A stretch of DNA of 64,000 bases from SpSt-333 sp964371615 (GCA_964371615.1 CAYJMS010000003.1:434001-498000); one strand, 5' to 3'. Positions 48,200-56,950 are shown, counted from the first letter of the stretch. Numbers and translations are program-made. Notes: generated by a model not told the origin, from the letters alone.

Positions 48200-50266
48200 A
48201 TGAAAAGAATTTTCATTGTTATTCTCTGCTTTTCGACGATCGGTTTTGCTCAAAAAAAACCGTTTGCCATTGAAGATCTCTATAAGATCAAAAGCATCAG
48301 CACTCCGCAATACTCTCCCGACGGAAAACAGATCGCATTTACCGTGACGGAAAGTTTTTTGAAGGAAGGAAAAACAAATTCCGAAATCTATTTGATGAAC
48401 AACGACGGATCGAATCAGCGCAAATTGACATCGAATGCCGCATCCGATTATGCTCCGCAATGGATGCCGGACGGGAAGTCGTTGATTTTTCTCTCCACCC
48501 GGAAGAACGGCGCTCAGGCGTGGAAACTTCCGTTGGAAGGGGGAGAACCGGAACAGATCACCGATATCTCCACCGGTGTCGGCAACGTGGTGATCGCGCC
48601 GGACGGAAAAGGATTCATCTTCTCGTCTGAAGTCTATCCGGAATTCGGCGCCGATGATGCGATGAATAAAAAGATCAGTGAAACGAAAGAAAAAGGACCG
48701 CTGCAATCGTACATGGCGGATCGGCTTCTCTTCCGGCATTGGACCACGTGGCAGGAAGGGAAGAGAACGCACACATTCTATTTTGACATGGAGACAAAAA
48801 AGCACATCGATCTGACTCCCGGCGATTACGATGCTCCTGGATTTGGTATGGGACACGCGGTGATCTCACCGGAAGGAACAGAAGTCTGCTTCACTTCAAA
48901 TCACGATCTGCATGAAGCGGAATCGACGAACAAAGATCTTTTTATCGTCCCAATCAACGGAGGAGAAGCGAAGTATATCACGAAGGCAAATCTCGCGTAC
49001 GACGACGAGCCGGTCTATTCTCCCGACAAACGGTACATCGCATTCAAGATGCAAACAATCCCGACGTTCGAAGCGGACCTTTTTCGCCTTGCGATCTATG
49101 ACCGGGCAACCGGAAGCATCGAAATGATCACCGAAGGGAGATTCGACAACTGGGTAAACGATTATTGCTGGGCGCCCGATTCGAAATCGATCTACTTTAC
49201 CGCACAGGTGCAGGGACATGTGCCGATGTACAATATCGAATTGAAATCGAAAAAAATCGTTGAAGTGCTCAATGCCAAAACAATCGATGCGTTCGCTATC
49301 GCACCCGACGGAAAGAACATCATCTACACCCGCCGATCGATCGGCGAGCCGTCGGAAATGTGGCGCGCGCAGATCGTGAAAGGCATCGCAAAAAATCCGC
49401 AGCGATTGACGACATTCAACAAGCCGGTCGAAGATGCGGTCGATATCCGCCCTGCAGACGAACTGTGGATCCAATCACCGACCGGAAAAAAGATTCATAC
49501 GTTCCTCGTCAAACCGCATGGTTTCGATCCAAACAAGAAATATCCTCTCATTCTTAATGTGCACGGCGGACCGCAATCGCAGTGGACCGACGGTTTTCGC
49601 GGTGACTGGCAGGTCTATCCCGGATCGGGATACATCGTCGCTTTCCCGAATCCGCACGGTTCGACGGGCTACGGACAGGAATTCACCTCTGCCATCAGCA
49701 AGGATTGGGGAGGAAAGGTGTACGAAGATGTGATGGCTGTTGCCGATTCGCTGTCGAAGATTCCGTACGTGGACGCGGAGCGGATGGGAGCGATGGGATG
49801 GAGTTACGGCGGGTATATGATGATGTGGCTGCAGGGACACACGACAAAATTTAAAGCAATTGCATCGATGATGGGTGTGTACAACCTGAAAGCGATGCAC
49901 GGCACCACCGAAGAACTCTGGTTCCCGGAATGGGATCTCGGCGGCGCGCCGTGGGAGAGCGACATGTATGAGAAATGGTCGCCGAACAATTTTGTGAAGA
50001 ATTTCAAAACGCCCTGTCTGGTGATTACCGGCGAGAAGGATTACCGCGTTTCCTACAATCAGAGCCTGGAATTCTTTACGGATCTGCTGAGGATGCGCAT
50101 TCCCTCGCGGCTGATTGTATTCCCGAACGACGGACACTGGCCGAGCAATGTCAAATCCATGCCGTTATATTATAACGCGCATCTGGATTGGTTCCACACG
50201 TATCTCGGCGGCGCTCCGGCTCCGTACGATATGACGAAGATGATCCGGAATCAGGCGTTTGAATAA
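48200..50266 (+). CDS. S9-family serine peptidase (prolyl oligopeptidase type), exported (1)
   Basis: Start at ATG 48200 (MKRIFIVILCFSTIGFAQ, GAAAGGAAC before it). 688 residues. N-terminal beta-propeller of WD40/TolB-like PD-x-S/Q repeats (YSPDGKQIAFTV, WMPDGKSLIF, WAPDSKSIYF) covers about 20-410. The alpha/beta-hydrolase (about 430-688) has GWSYGGYMM (nucleophile Ser), GEKDYRVS (Asp) and NDGHWPS (His). Acylaminoacyl-peptidase/DPP-IV-like periplasmic exopeptidase. Paralogue at 54101-56143. Confidence 0.95.
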   Translation: MKRIFIVILCFSTIGFAQKKPFAIEDLYKIKSISTPQYSPDGKQIAFTVTESFLKEGKTNSEIYLMNNDGSNQRKLTSNAASDYAPQWMPDGKSLIFLSTRKNGAQAWKLPLEGGEPEQITDISTGVGNVVIAPDGKGFIFSSEVYPEFGADDAMNKKISETKEKGPLQSYMADRLLFRHWTTWQEGKRTHTFYFDMETKKHIDLTPGDYDAPGFGMGHAVISPEGTEVCFTSNHDLHEAESTNKDLFIVPINGGEAKYITKANLAYDDEPVYSPDKRYIAFKMQTIPTFEADLFRLAIYDRATGSIEMITEGRFDNWVNDYCWAPDSKSIYFTAQVQGHVPMYNIELKSKKIVEVLNAKTIDAFAIAPDGKNIIYTRRSIGEPSEMWRAQIVKGIAKNPQRLTTFNKPVEDAVDIRPADELWIQSPTGKKIHTFLVKPHGFDPNKKYPLILNVHGGPQSQWTDGFRGDWQVYPGSGYIVAFPNPHGSTGYGQEFTSAISKDWGGKVYEDVMAVADSLSKIPYVDAERMGAMGWSYGGYMMMWLQGHTTKFKAIASMMGVYNLKAMHGTTEELWFPEWDLGGAPWESDMYEKWSPNNFVKNFKTPCLVITGEKDYRVSYNQSLEFFTDLLRMRIPSRLIVFPNDGHWPSNVKSMPLYYNAHLDWFHTYLGGAPAPYDMTKMIRNQAFE

Positions 50267-50286
50267 AAAGAGTGCGGGCAAAGAAT

Positions 50287-50317
50287 GCCATCCGATTGCT
50301 TACAGCAATCGGATGGC
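50287..50317. repeat. REP-like hairpin type 1 (copy C)
   Basis: 14-bp stem GCCATCCGATTGCT with loop tac; matches copies A and B. Only three bases separate it from the type 2 hairpin that abuts the RAYT gene. Confidence 0.92.
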
Positions 50318-50320
50318 TTA

Positions 50321-50355
50321 AACATCCCCGTTTTCTCTAAGAAAACGGGGATGTT
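50321..50355. repeat. REP-like hairpin type 2 flanking RAYT, left
   Basis: Perfect 16-bp stem AACATCCCCGTTTTCT with loop cta. Its last base is the last base of the RAYT stop codon. The partner hairpin at 50949-50983 differs by one compensated pair. Confidence 0.95.
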
Positions 50356-50933
50356 CATGTACCTCTCCAGATATTTTTACTCTCTTCTTCAAATTTCTCT
50401 CTTGCATACTTTTCAACAAATTCCCGATAAGCATTTTTATCCTTAAAATGGGATAATAAAAAATCTGTTGATATTACTTCGTCTAATTCATCGGATATGT
50501 ATTTGCAATAACTTGAATATTTCCAATCATCGATTGAGAAGACCAACGAGGCGAAATAAGGATTTATGTGAATATATCTGGAAAGCTGCAAATAGTATTC
50601 TATGCTATCCACTTTCTTGATTTTATACCGATCCTGAAACAAATGTCCTACCCTATTGTATCGTTTGTTTATCGCTTTTGTAAATGCAAGAATCCATTTA
50701 CGCATCATATCCGACAATCTATCATCATCTCCAATTCTTAACAAGAGATGATAGTGATTTGGCATATAACAATACACCTGGACCTCAATTCGATATTCTT
50801 GTGAGTATTTATGTAAGAGTCGATGAAAGTATGCGTAATTATCCTCTTCAAGGAAGACTTTCTCTTTATTATTACCACGATTATAAATGTGGTACAACGA
50901 ACCGGATTCTATTTTTTCTTTTCGATAAGGCAT
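50355..50933 (-). CDS. REP-associated tyrosine transposase (RAYT, IS200-like Y1 HUH)
   Basis: Start at ATG 50933 (MPYRKEKIESGSLYHIYNRG); the upstream part of the frame is the palindrome and DUF2851 tail. 192 residues. SLYHIYNRGNNKEKVF opening, HUH motif in YCYMPNHYHLLLRIG (His-Tyr-His, about 77-79), catalytic-Tyr region QLSRYIHINPYFA (about 134) and WKYSSYCKY. RYIHINP is the RAYT hallmark versus classical IS200. RAYTs cut single-stranded REP palindromes. The gene sits exactly between two 16-bp hairpins, in the gap between convergent S9 and DUF2851 genes. AT content is clearly above the neighbours. Confidence 0.93.
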   Translation of the reverse strand: MPYRKEKIESGSLYHIYNRGNNKEKVFLEEDNYAYFHRLLHKYSQEYRIEVQVYCYMPNHYHLLLRIGDDDRLSDMMRKWILAFTKAINKRYNRVGHLFQDRYKIKKVDSIEYYLQLSRYIHINPYFASLVFSIDDWKYSSYCKYISDELDEVISTDFLLSHFKDKNAYREFVEKYAREKFEEESKNIWRGT

Positions 50934-50948
50934 ATATAATATATTTAA

Positions 50949-50983
50949 AACATCCCCGTTATCTTTAAGATAACGGGGATGTT
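50949..50983. repeat. REP-like hairpin type 2 flanking RAYT, right
   Basis: 16-bp stem AACATCCCCGTTATCT with loop tta. Same as the left copy except T-A at one position changed to A-T in both arms. Lies 10 bases after the DUF2851 stop and 15 before the RAYT ATG. Confidence 0.95.
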
Positions 50984-50992
50984 CGCATTTTC

Positions 50993-52462
50993 TTAAAAAA
51001 CCCTCTTCCCCACCGCACACTCTTGGCATCGGTCTGCCGTGCAGTACTTTTTATACAGCTGTATCAATCCCTGCTGTTGGTAGGCAAAATCGATGCGGAG
51101 TTTTCCCGCCGTCAGGTGCTTCTGCATCGTACGGAGGATTGTGTTTTCTTCAAGCAGAGGCATATCGGCGGCGATTGCAAGGCACCGTTCCGTCACATCA
51201 TCCTTGCCGAACACTTTGGCATAGAGGCAGACGAACGGAATAATAACGTTCACGATGATGTCGTTCTTCCGGGAATCCCCAAGAACCGCATGCTTGTGAT
51301 AAGTCGATTCGGTAAACGAATAGTGATAATTCCAGAATTGATGATCGCCAGGATCAAGTAGATGATGGAGTTGTTCGATTTTATAATCTGTCGAGGAATA
51401 CTTTCCCCCGATCAGCGTAATCAATGATTTGAACAACGATCCGTACAGAATACGGTGCAGAAGAACGCTCGCCGCCGCAATTCGAATTGTCGGAAAGTTC
51501 GACGGACGAGTGGGAGAAAAAGTCCAATCGAAAGATCGGATCGTAGAAAAAGAAATCTTGTGGCCGATCTCATTCAAGGCGGTGCGGAGTGAATGAATGT
51601 GGATCCTGGATTCCTGATCGTCCACATCCGAAATCGCCGGCAACAATCCCGACGCGTGAAAGAGGAGTGCTTCAACCTGCAGAGTTGAAAAATCCTGTGT
51701 TTGTGCGATCAGCGGGAAAAGCGAGACGGAATTCGCTAATTGCATCATCGGAGCGCGATTGTTCGAATATCCCAGCCCGTCCAGCAGTTGTTCATAGAGC
51801 AATTGCTCCCAGGGGAGCCGTTGACGGAAGAAGAGCGCATCGATATCCGCATCCGGCAGGGGAATATCGTCCGGATCGAGCATCTCATTGTATGGAGAAC
51901 GAGGTTCTCCGATCGTTCGCTGTTGCCGGAGAATGATGTCGCAGAGGTGTTCATGGAGACGGGTGATTTTTTCCTGCAGACGTTCTTTATAAAGAGTGCG
52001 AATCCAGTCATTCAAAAGAATAGAATCAATCGAACTATTTTTTCCCGCACATCGGATGGTATTGCTCCACGAACCGTATTCTTCCCGCGCCAGCTGGTCC
52101 CGAAGTGTTTCGATCGGGGAGAATAGAAACGGTTCCAGGACAATCGTCGGAATAGCGCGTCCGCTGTGCGATGCTGCACTCTCTGCCGATCCGCTCAACA
52201 CAACATGAAGGATAACAGAATTGTATTGCGTATCGCGGTGATGGTTGTGCAGTTCCCAGTCGTCCGGAGAGCGGTGGAATTCGATATCGCCGGTATGCAC
52301 TGTCCCGCCGATGGAGATTTTCGCATTGCGGAAATCGGGACCGCTGCCGCGATGCAGTGTACCGGGCGAAATGATGCGGACGGGACGCCCGTCCGTTGCG
52401 GTAAGATGCGATGAACGGAATAATTGCTTTGCCCAAATATGACGCAGGAGATCTTCGTGCAT
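50993..52462 (-). CDS. DUF2851 family protein
   Basis: 489 residues, soluble. MHEDLLRHIWAKQLF, RIISPGTLHRGSGPDFRNAKISIGGTVHTGDIEFHRSPDDWELHNH and YNSVILHVVL are the DUF2851 N-terminal signature; the C-terminus carries Cys-x3-Cys-like AVGKR (CTADRCQECAVG). Function unknown; the family is largely restricted to FCB bacteria. GGAGGAATT precedes ATG. Separated by 47 bases from pyrF upstream on the same strand. Confidence 0.92.
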   Translation of the reverse strand: MHEDLLRHIWAKQLFRSSHLTATDGRPVRIISPGTLHRGSGPDFRNAKISIGGTVHTGDIEFHRSPDDWELHNHHRDTQYNSVILHVVLSGSAESAASHSGRAIPTIVLEPFLFSPIETLRDQLAREEYGSWSNTIRCAGKNSSIDSILLNDWIRTLYKERLQEKITRLHEHLCDIILRQQRTIGEPRSPYNEMLDPDDIPLPDADIDALFFRQRLPWEQLLYEQLLDGLGYSNNRAPMMQLANSVSLFPLIAQTQDFSTLQVEALLFHASGLLPAISDVDDQESRIHIHSLRTALNEIGHKISFSTIRSFDWTFSPTRPSNFPTIRIAAASVLLHRILYGSLFKSLITLIGGKYSSTDYKIEQLHHLLDPGDHQFWNYHYSFTESTYHKHAVLGDSRKNDIIVNVIIPFVCLYAKVFGKDDVTERCLAIAADMPLLEENTILRTMQKHLTAGKLRIDFAYQQQGLIQLYKKYCTADRCQECAVGKRVF

Positions 52463-52509
52463 AATTCCTCCGGCACGATCTGCTTTGGGCGTTCAGCAGG
52501 AAATTGATG

Positions 52510-53328
52510 TTAGGTGAATTGTTTGCGGGCGCTGTTGATTTCTTCGTTCAGGCGTTCAGCTTCGGCACGGGCAGCGGCGGCGAAATCTTTTCCCGATGAC
52601 GCATAGAGAATGCTCCTGCTTGCGTTGATCAGCACGCCGTATCCGTCTTTCGTACAGCCGTATCGAATAACGTCATTGATGTTCCCGCCCTGCGCACCGA
52701 TGCCGGGAACAAGAAAAGGAGCATTTGGCGCAAGTCGGCGCACCGAGGCGATGTCCTTCGATTTTGTCGCACCGACCACAAAACCGAGGTTCTCTTTATC
52801 GGTCCATTGCTGCGATACCGCAACCACCTCTTCGAAGAGGCGTCTCTTGCCGACTTTTGCATACTGGAAATCATACGCGCCGCTGTTGGACGTCAGGGCA
52901 AGAAGGAATACCCCTTTTTTTTCATCCTGCAGGAACGGCTGCACGGAATCAATGCCCATATACGGCGCAACGGTAATCGAATCGAAGTCAAGGCGGCGAA
53001 GAATGGCATCAGCGTAATATGCGGATGAGTTTCCGATATCTCCCCGCTTTGCATCGGCAATGGTCAGGAGGGAGGAGGGGATCAACGACCGTGTCTTTTC
53101 GATGATTGTCCATCCCTCCCTGCCGAGCGTTTCGTAAAATGCAAAGTTAATTTTGTAGGCGCTGACGATATCCTTCGTTGCGTCGATGATCCGATTGTTG
53201 AATTCCAGCACGCCGTTCTTCTTCGACCGCAGATGAGCGGGAATCTTTACCGGATCGGTATCGAGACCAACGCAGAGCAACGATCCTGTTTTGTGTTGCA
53301 GCGATAATATTTTGTTACGAAATGTCAT
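52510..53328 (-). CDS. pyrF: Orotidine 5'-phosphate decarboxylase (type 2)
   Basis: Last step of UMP synthesis. 272 residues, the longer type 2 form. Catalytic DAKRGDIGNSS (Asp-x-Lys-x2-Asp, about 91-101), LCVGLDTDPVKIP N-terminus, VAPYMGIDS, NLGFVVGATKSKD and FLVPGIGAQGG. Nothing unusual; the weak ribosome site is typical of the FCB group. Confidence 0.97.
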   Translation of the reverse strand: MTFRNKILSLQHKTGSLLCVGLDTDPVKIPAHLRSKKNGVLEFNNRIIDATKDIVSAYKINFAFYETLGREGWTIIEKTRSLIPSSLLTIADAKRGDIGNSSAYYADAILRRLDFDSITVAPYMGIDSVQPFLQDEKKGVFLLALTSNSGAYDFQYAKVGKRRLFEEVVAVSQQWTDKENLGFVVGATKSKDIASVRRLAPNAPFLVPGIGAQGGNINDVIRYGCTKDGYGVLINASRSILYASSGKDFAAAARAEAERLNEEINSARKQFT

Positions 53329-53355
53329 ACAATGATGGTGTAAGGTAAAGAAATT

Positions 53356-53820
53356 CTATTCTTCTATCCATTCAAATAAAAACCGTTCGTCGTAATCGAT
53401 AGCAAACTGTTTTAGTAATTCAAAATATTCTTCTTTAAATGTCGTTTTCTTGTGATGTTGTTCTTGATTCAAAATATATTGGATGACGGTATCCAATTGA
53501 CTTCGCGAATACGAAAATGCACCATACCCTTCCTGCCAATTAAATTTTCCGCGAATCCAGTTCTTTTCGTTAATAAATCCAGAAGAAATGGATTTAATAT
53601 ACCTTGCCAGGTCAGAAATTGAGGCAACGGGGTTAAATCCGACCAGAATATGAGCATGATCGGGCATACAAAATATTGCCAACAATTTATGTTTTCGATT
53701 TTGAATAATTCCGGTGATATATTTTTGTAATTCGTCTCGATGCGACGGTGAGATGAGATTCAGACGCCCCCGAACAGCAAAGACAAATTGAATGTATAAT
53801 TGTGTGTAAGTGTTCGCCAT
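53356..53820 (-). CDS. IS200-like (Y1 HUH) transposase, TnpA-REP type
   Basis: 154 residues, standard TnpA size. HUH motif in FCMPDHAHILVGF (His-Ala-His, about 53-57), SDLARYIKSISSGFINE, WQEGYGAFSYSRSQLDTVIQYILNQEQHHKK carrying the candidate nucleophile Tyr. No TnpB accessory gene. A GCCCC-TAC-GGGGC palindrome sits 11 bases before its ATG and a block of related palindromes follows (to 54025). It lies between pyrF and an S9 peptidase gene. Sequence unlike the RAYT at 50355, so a separate family. Confidence 0.93.
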   Translation of the reverse strand: MANTYTQLYIQFVFAVRGRLNLISPSHRDELQKYITGIIQNRKHKLLAIFCMPDHAHILVGFNPVASISDLARYIKSISSGFINEKNWIRGKFNWQEGYGAFSYSRSQLDTVIQYILNQEQHHKKTTFKEEYFELLKQFAIDYDERFLFEWIEE

Positions 53821-53830
53821 AGAATAGGCC

Positions 53831-53843
53831 GCCCCTACGGGGC
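53831..53843. repeat. GCCCC palindrome next to tnpA
   Basis: GCCCC tac GGGGC. Read on the minus strand it continues into GGCCTATT. The right-hand copy at 54002-54014 continues into GACCTATG on the plus strand, so the two are outward-facing inverted copies. Confidence 0.85.
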
Positions 53844-53866
53844 TAAAATATTCTTCGTCTGTCGGA

Positions 53867-53895
53867 TTGCTCCGTTAGAAGCAACCAGTTTATAG
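53867..53895. repeat. TTGCTCC...GGAGCAA repeat, copy 1
   Basis: TTGCTCCGTTAG, then AAGCAACC and TTTATAG. It matches copy 2 (53948-53976) at about 25 of 29 positions. One arm base is mutated (A for G), weakening the hairpin. Confidence 0.85.
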
Positions 53896-53947
53896 TTTAT
53901 CTACAAACAAGTCGCTCGCAAGGGGCTGTATCGTGATTTTTTATGAG

Positions 53948-53976
53948 TTGCTCCGTTAGGAGCAACCTATTTGTAG
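53948..53976. repeat. TTGCTCC...GGAGCAA repeat, copy 2
   Basis: Perfect hairpin TTGCTCC gtta GGAGCAA followed by CCTATTTGTAG. Direct repeat of copy 1; both share a CC-N2-TTT-N-TAG tail that could be a cleavage-side guide. Confidence 0.88.
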
Positions 53977-54001
53977 CACAAAAAACAGGAACATGATTAA
54001 A

Positions 54002-54014
54002 GCCCCGTAGGGGC
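54002..54014. repeat. GCCCC palindrome, right copy
   Basis: GCCCC gta GGGGC followed by GACCTATG. Inverted partner of 53831-53843; the two bound a block of about 185 bases beside tnpA. Confidence 0.85.
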
Positions 54015-54100
54015 GACCTATGTGATTTAAATGAGCGAATATTTCTTTGTTCGATTTCTTTTGTATCGATGTGTCAGTTCTTCAATGGTTCCAGAGATTG

Positions 54101-56143
54101 CTATTCCAAATATTCTTCCAACCAATCAAAAATTGTATTATGCCACAGCTCGGAATTCTGCGGTTTCAATACCCAATGTCCCTCGTCGGGGAAATACAAC
54201 AATTTTGACGGTATTCCTTTCCGTTGCAACGTGGTAAAGATCTGCATTCCCTCGCCGACCGGCACGCGAAAATCCAATTCATTATGTATAATCAGCATGG
54301 GCGTCTTAAAATTCTTTGCATATTTGTGCGGCGAGAATTTGTCGAAATCTTTCGTCTCCCACGGAATGCCGTGCTCCCATTCGTCGAACCACACTTCCTC
54401 CGTTGTCCCGTACATGGAATAAAAATTATACACCCCGTCGTGATTGACGATCGCTTTGAACTTATCGCTGTGTCCGTTGATCCAGTTCATCATGTACCCG
54501 CCGTAACTTGCGCCGGCTGCCGCCATCTTCGTCTTGTCGATGTACGGCAGTTTTTCCATATACGCCAGGCCGTTCATGACGTCGGTATAGACTTTTCCTC
54601 CCCAATCGCGCGAGATTTCGTCCGTAAATTTCTGCCCGAATCCGGTTGATCCGCGGGGATTGGGAAGTGCGAGCACATATCCCTGCGCCGCCCATAGTTG
54701 CTGGTTCCAGCGGTAGGACCATGAATTACCGAACGCGCCTTGCGGTCCGCCGTGCACCCAATACACCAACGGATATTTTTTCTTGGAATCAAAGAACGGC
54801 GGCTTTACGATCCACATTTGCACTTTAGTTCCGTTTGCACCGGTGAACCAGACATATTCCGGTTCGCTGAATTCTATGTGCGAAAAGATAATGTCGTTCA
54901 CGCCGGTCAGTTTCTTCGGACTTGCTCCGTCGCTGTTCGCCGCATAAATCTCGACAGGACGGGACATCGTCTGATGGGAAAAGACAATTGTCGCGCCGTC
55001 AGCAGAGATATTCACGTCGCCGTTGTGTCCGTTGTCGAATATTTTTTTGATCGTACCGTCGATCCCGATAGACCAGAGGGGTTGATTCGCTTTTTCTTCT
55101 GCCGAAGTATACATCGTCTTGCTGTCCGACGACCATGAGAATGCATCGACATTTGTGTCAAACTTCGGCGTGATGCTTTTCGTCTTTCCCGATGCACGAT
55201 CGTACAGCATCAGCTGCCATCGGTCTGCTTCGAATCCGGGACGGGATTGTGCGCGATAGGCGATATACTTGCCGTCGGGGGAGAAGCGGGGATAATTATC
55301 CGCTGCTGTATTTGCGGTGATCTGTTTCCGTTCGCCGGTGGCCAGATCGACAGTATAAATATCGTGATTGGTGCTCCATGCTTCTTCGCGCACCGGCACG
55401 GGTGTGGCGGTGTAGATAAGAAGTTTTCCGTCGGGCGAAAAATCATATTCATCGCCGGCGGAGAATGTCATGGAGGGCGGGACGGCATCCCGGTCGCCCG
55501 GTGTGACATTCCGGATATTGCTGCCGTCGCTGTTCATGATAAAAATATGCTGGCGTTTGTCGTCCACCCAGCTGTCCCAGTGGCGATATAATAATTTTGT
55601 CATGATGCGTGCTTTGACTTTGCTGTTATCCCGGGCAGATTGTTTCTCCTTGTTCAGTTTTTCCGCTTCATCGAACGGCTTGTCGGAAAACTCAGGGAAG
55701 ACGGCCGACATGAATGCGATCAATTTGCCGTCCGGCGACCAGACGGCCCCGCTTGCTTCGGTGGAGATATTCGTCAGTTTCTTTGTTTCTCCCGATGAGA
55801 CGGCAATTGCATAGATCTGCATCAATCCGGTCCGGTTCGATTCGAACAGGATCGTCTTTCCGTCCGGCGACCAACGGGGATGCCGGTCGTGTTTCGGCGA
55901 GTTCGTCAATAGTGTCGATGAGCCGCCGGAGACGGGCACCAGCCAGATGTCGCTGTTCGTCGTGTTCGCTTCTTTGTTCACTACCGTCACGGTATAAGCG
56001 ACGGTTTTTCCGTCGGGAGAGAGTTGCGGATCGCCGACGCGCTGAATTGTGAACAGGTCTTCCAGTTGCATGGGACGCTGGGTTTGTGAGAATGCAGTCA
56101 TGGTGAACAGCAGAACGGCAATAACAGCAATGAATTGTTTCAT
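54101..56143 (-). CDS. S9-family serine peptidase, exported (2)
   Basis: Start at ATG 56143 (MKQFIAVIAVLLFTMTAFSQ) with GGAGGT 8 bases upstream. 680 residues. TolB/WD40-like propeller of PDGK repeats (LSPDGKTVAYTV, WSPDGKTILFES, FSPDGKYIAYRA) then alpha/beta hydrolase with GASYGGYMM (Ser), NELDFRVP (Asp) and DEGHWVL (His). Same domain plan and size as the S9 enzyme at 48200-50266 but clearly diverged (nucleophile elbow GASYGG versus GWSYGG), so likely different P1 preference. Confidence 0.95.
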   Translation of the reverse strand: MKQFIAVIAVLLFTMTAFSQTQRPMQLEDLFTIQRVGDPQLSPDGKTVAYTVTVVNKEANTTNSDIWLVPVSGGSSTLLTNSPKHDRHPRWSPDGKTILFESNRTGLMQIYAIAVSSGETKKLTNISTEASGAVWSPDGKLIAFMSAVFPEFSDKPFDEAEKLNKEKQSARDNSKVKARIMTKLLYRHWDSWVDDKRQHIFIMNSDGSNIRNVTPGDRDAVPPSMTFSAGDEYDFSPDGKLLIYTATPVPVREEAWSTNHDIYTVDLATGERKQITANTAADNYPRFSPDGKYIAYRAQSRPGFEADRWQLMLYDRASGKTKSITPKFDTNVDAFSWSSDSKTMYTSAEEKANQPLWSIGIDGTIKKIFDNGHNGDVNISADGATIVFSHQTMSRPVEIYAANSDGASPKKLTGVNDIIFSHIEFSEPEYVWFTGANGTKVQMWIVKPPFFDSKKKYPLVYWVHGGPQGAFGNSWSYRWNQQLWAAQGYVLALPNPRGSTGFGQKFTDEISRDWGGKVYTDVMNGLAYMEKLPYIDKTKMAAAGASYGGYMMNWINGHSDKFKAIVNHDGVYNFYSMYGTTEEVWFDEWEHGIPWETKDFDKFSPHKYAKNFKTPMLIIHNELDFRVPVGEGMQIFTTLQRKGIPSKLLYFPDEGHWVLKPQNSELWHNTIFDWLEEYLE

Positions 56144-56237
56144 GGAATCATACCTCCTTAAGAAATTGTGGCGATGAGGGGGATCGCAGATGATCAATTA
56201 AGATTGTATGAAAGTAACGGAAAAAGAGTTGAGAGGC

Positions 56238-56268
56238 AAAAAAAAAGGACGGATCTGCATCCGACCTT
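56238..56268 (-). terminator. Terminator of dcd
   Basis: AAGGaCGGAT / ATCCGaCCTT, 10 bp with one mismatch, 4-nt loop, then on the minus strand a U-run of about nine. 32 bases after the dcd stop. Confidence 0.85.
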
Positions 56269-56300
56269 AATTCCGATGTTGCGCCGACTCTCGTGGTTTT

Positions 56301-56840
56301 CTATTTATTAAAATTCTTCCACATCATCGATTCCACCGGTTTGGTGGTTTTGCGGTTGTACTTTGCATTCTTCTTCTTATTATATAGCACTTCCACATCG
56401 CCATCCACAGTAAAATAGATCAATTGACCGATCGGCATTCCCGCATACACTCGCACCGGCTGCCTTACCGATATTTCCAGCGTCCAGGTATTGCAAAATC
56501 CGACATCACCCTTGCCAGCCGTGGCGTGGATATCGATGCCAAGCCTGCCGATGGAACTTTTTCCTTCCAGGAACGGCACATGGGCATGCGTTTCGGTGTA
56601 TTCCTGCGTTACGCCGAGATACAATTTGCTCGGGACAAGGATCAATCCCTCTTTCGGTATCTTGAAATGCCGTACTTTATTATGTTCTTTTGCATCGAGA
56701 ATTTCATGCTCATACATCGCGAGATCGTTCCCCAGGTGAACGTCGTAACTGTTGGAGCCGAGTTGTTTCCGGTTGTACGGGGTGATGACGATCGTTCCTT
56801 TTTTCATCTCTTCGAGAATGCGCTTGTCGGATAGTATCAT
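56301..56840 (-). CDS. dcd: dCTP deaminase
   Basis: Makes dUTP from dCTP on the way to dTTP. 179 residues. MILSDKRILEEM start, LGSNSYDVHLGNDL, EGKSSIGRLGIDIHATAGKGDVGFCNTWTLEI (catalytic Glu region and nucleotide loop) and MPIGQLIYF. The GVTQEYTETHAHVPFLEGKSSIGRLG region fits monofunctional Dcd; a bifunctional Dcd-Dut type cannot be ruled out by eye. Own terminator downstream. Confidence 0.95.
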   Translation of the reverse strand: MILSDKRILEEMKKGTIVITPYNRKQLGSNSYDVHLGNDLAMYEHEILDAKEHNKVRHFKIPKEGLILVPSKLYLGVTQEYTETHAHVPFLEGKSSIGRLGIDIHATAGKGDVGFCNTWTLEISVRQPVRVYAGMPIGQLIYFTVDGDVEVLYNKKKNAKYNRKTTKPVESMMWKNFNK

Positions 56841-56950
56841 ATGAAATTATTTTTTATTAAATGATGATAAATGCATTGAATGTGCAGACCGGAATAACGG
56901 TGCAACAAAAATGAATATACGAAAAACGGAAAGAGAAAAAAGAGGAAACG

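Noticed and set aside
50933..51029. 32-residue N-terminal extension of the RAYT protein
   Set aside because: It would be translated from the right-hand palindrome and the DUF2851 tail; MPYRKEKI is the normal RAYT start.
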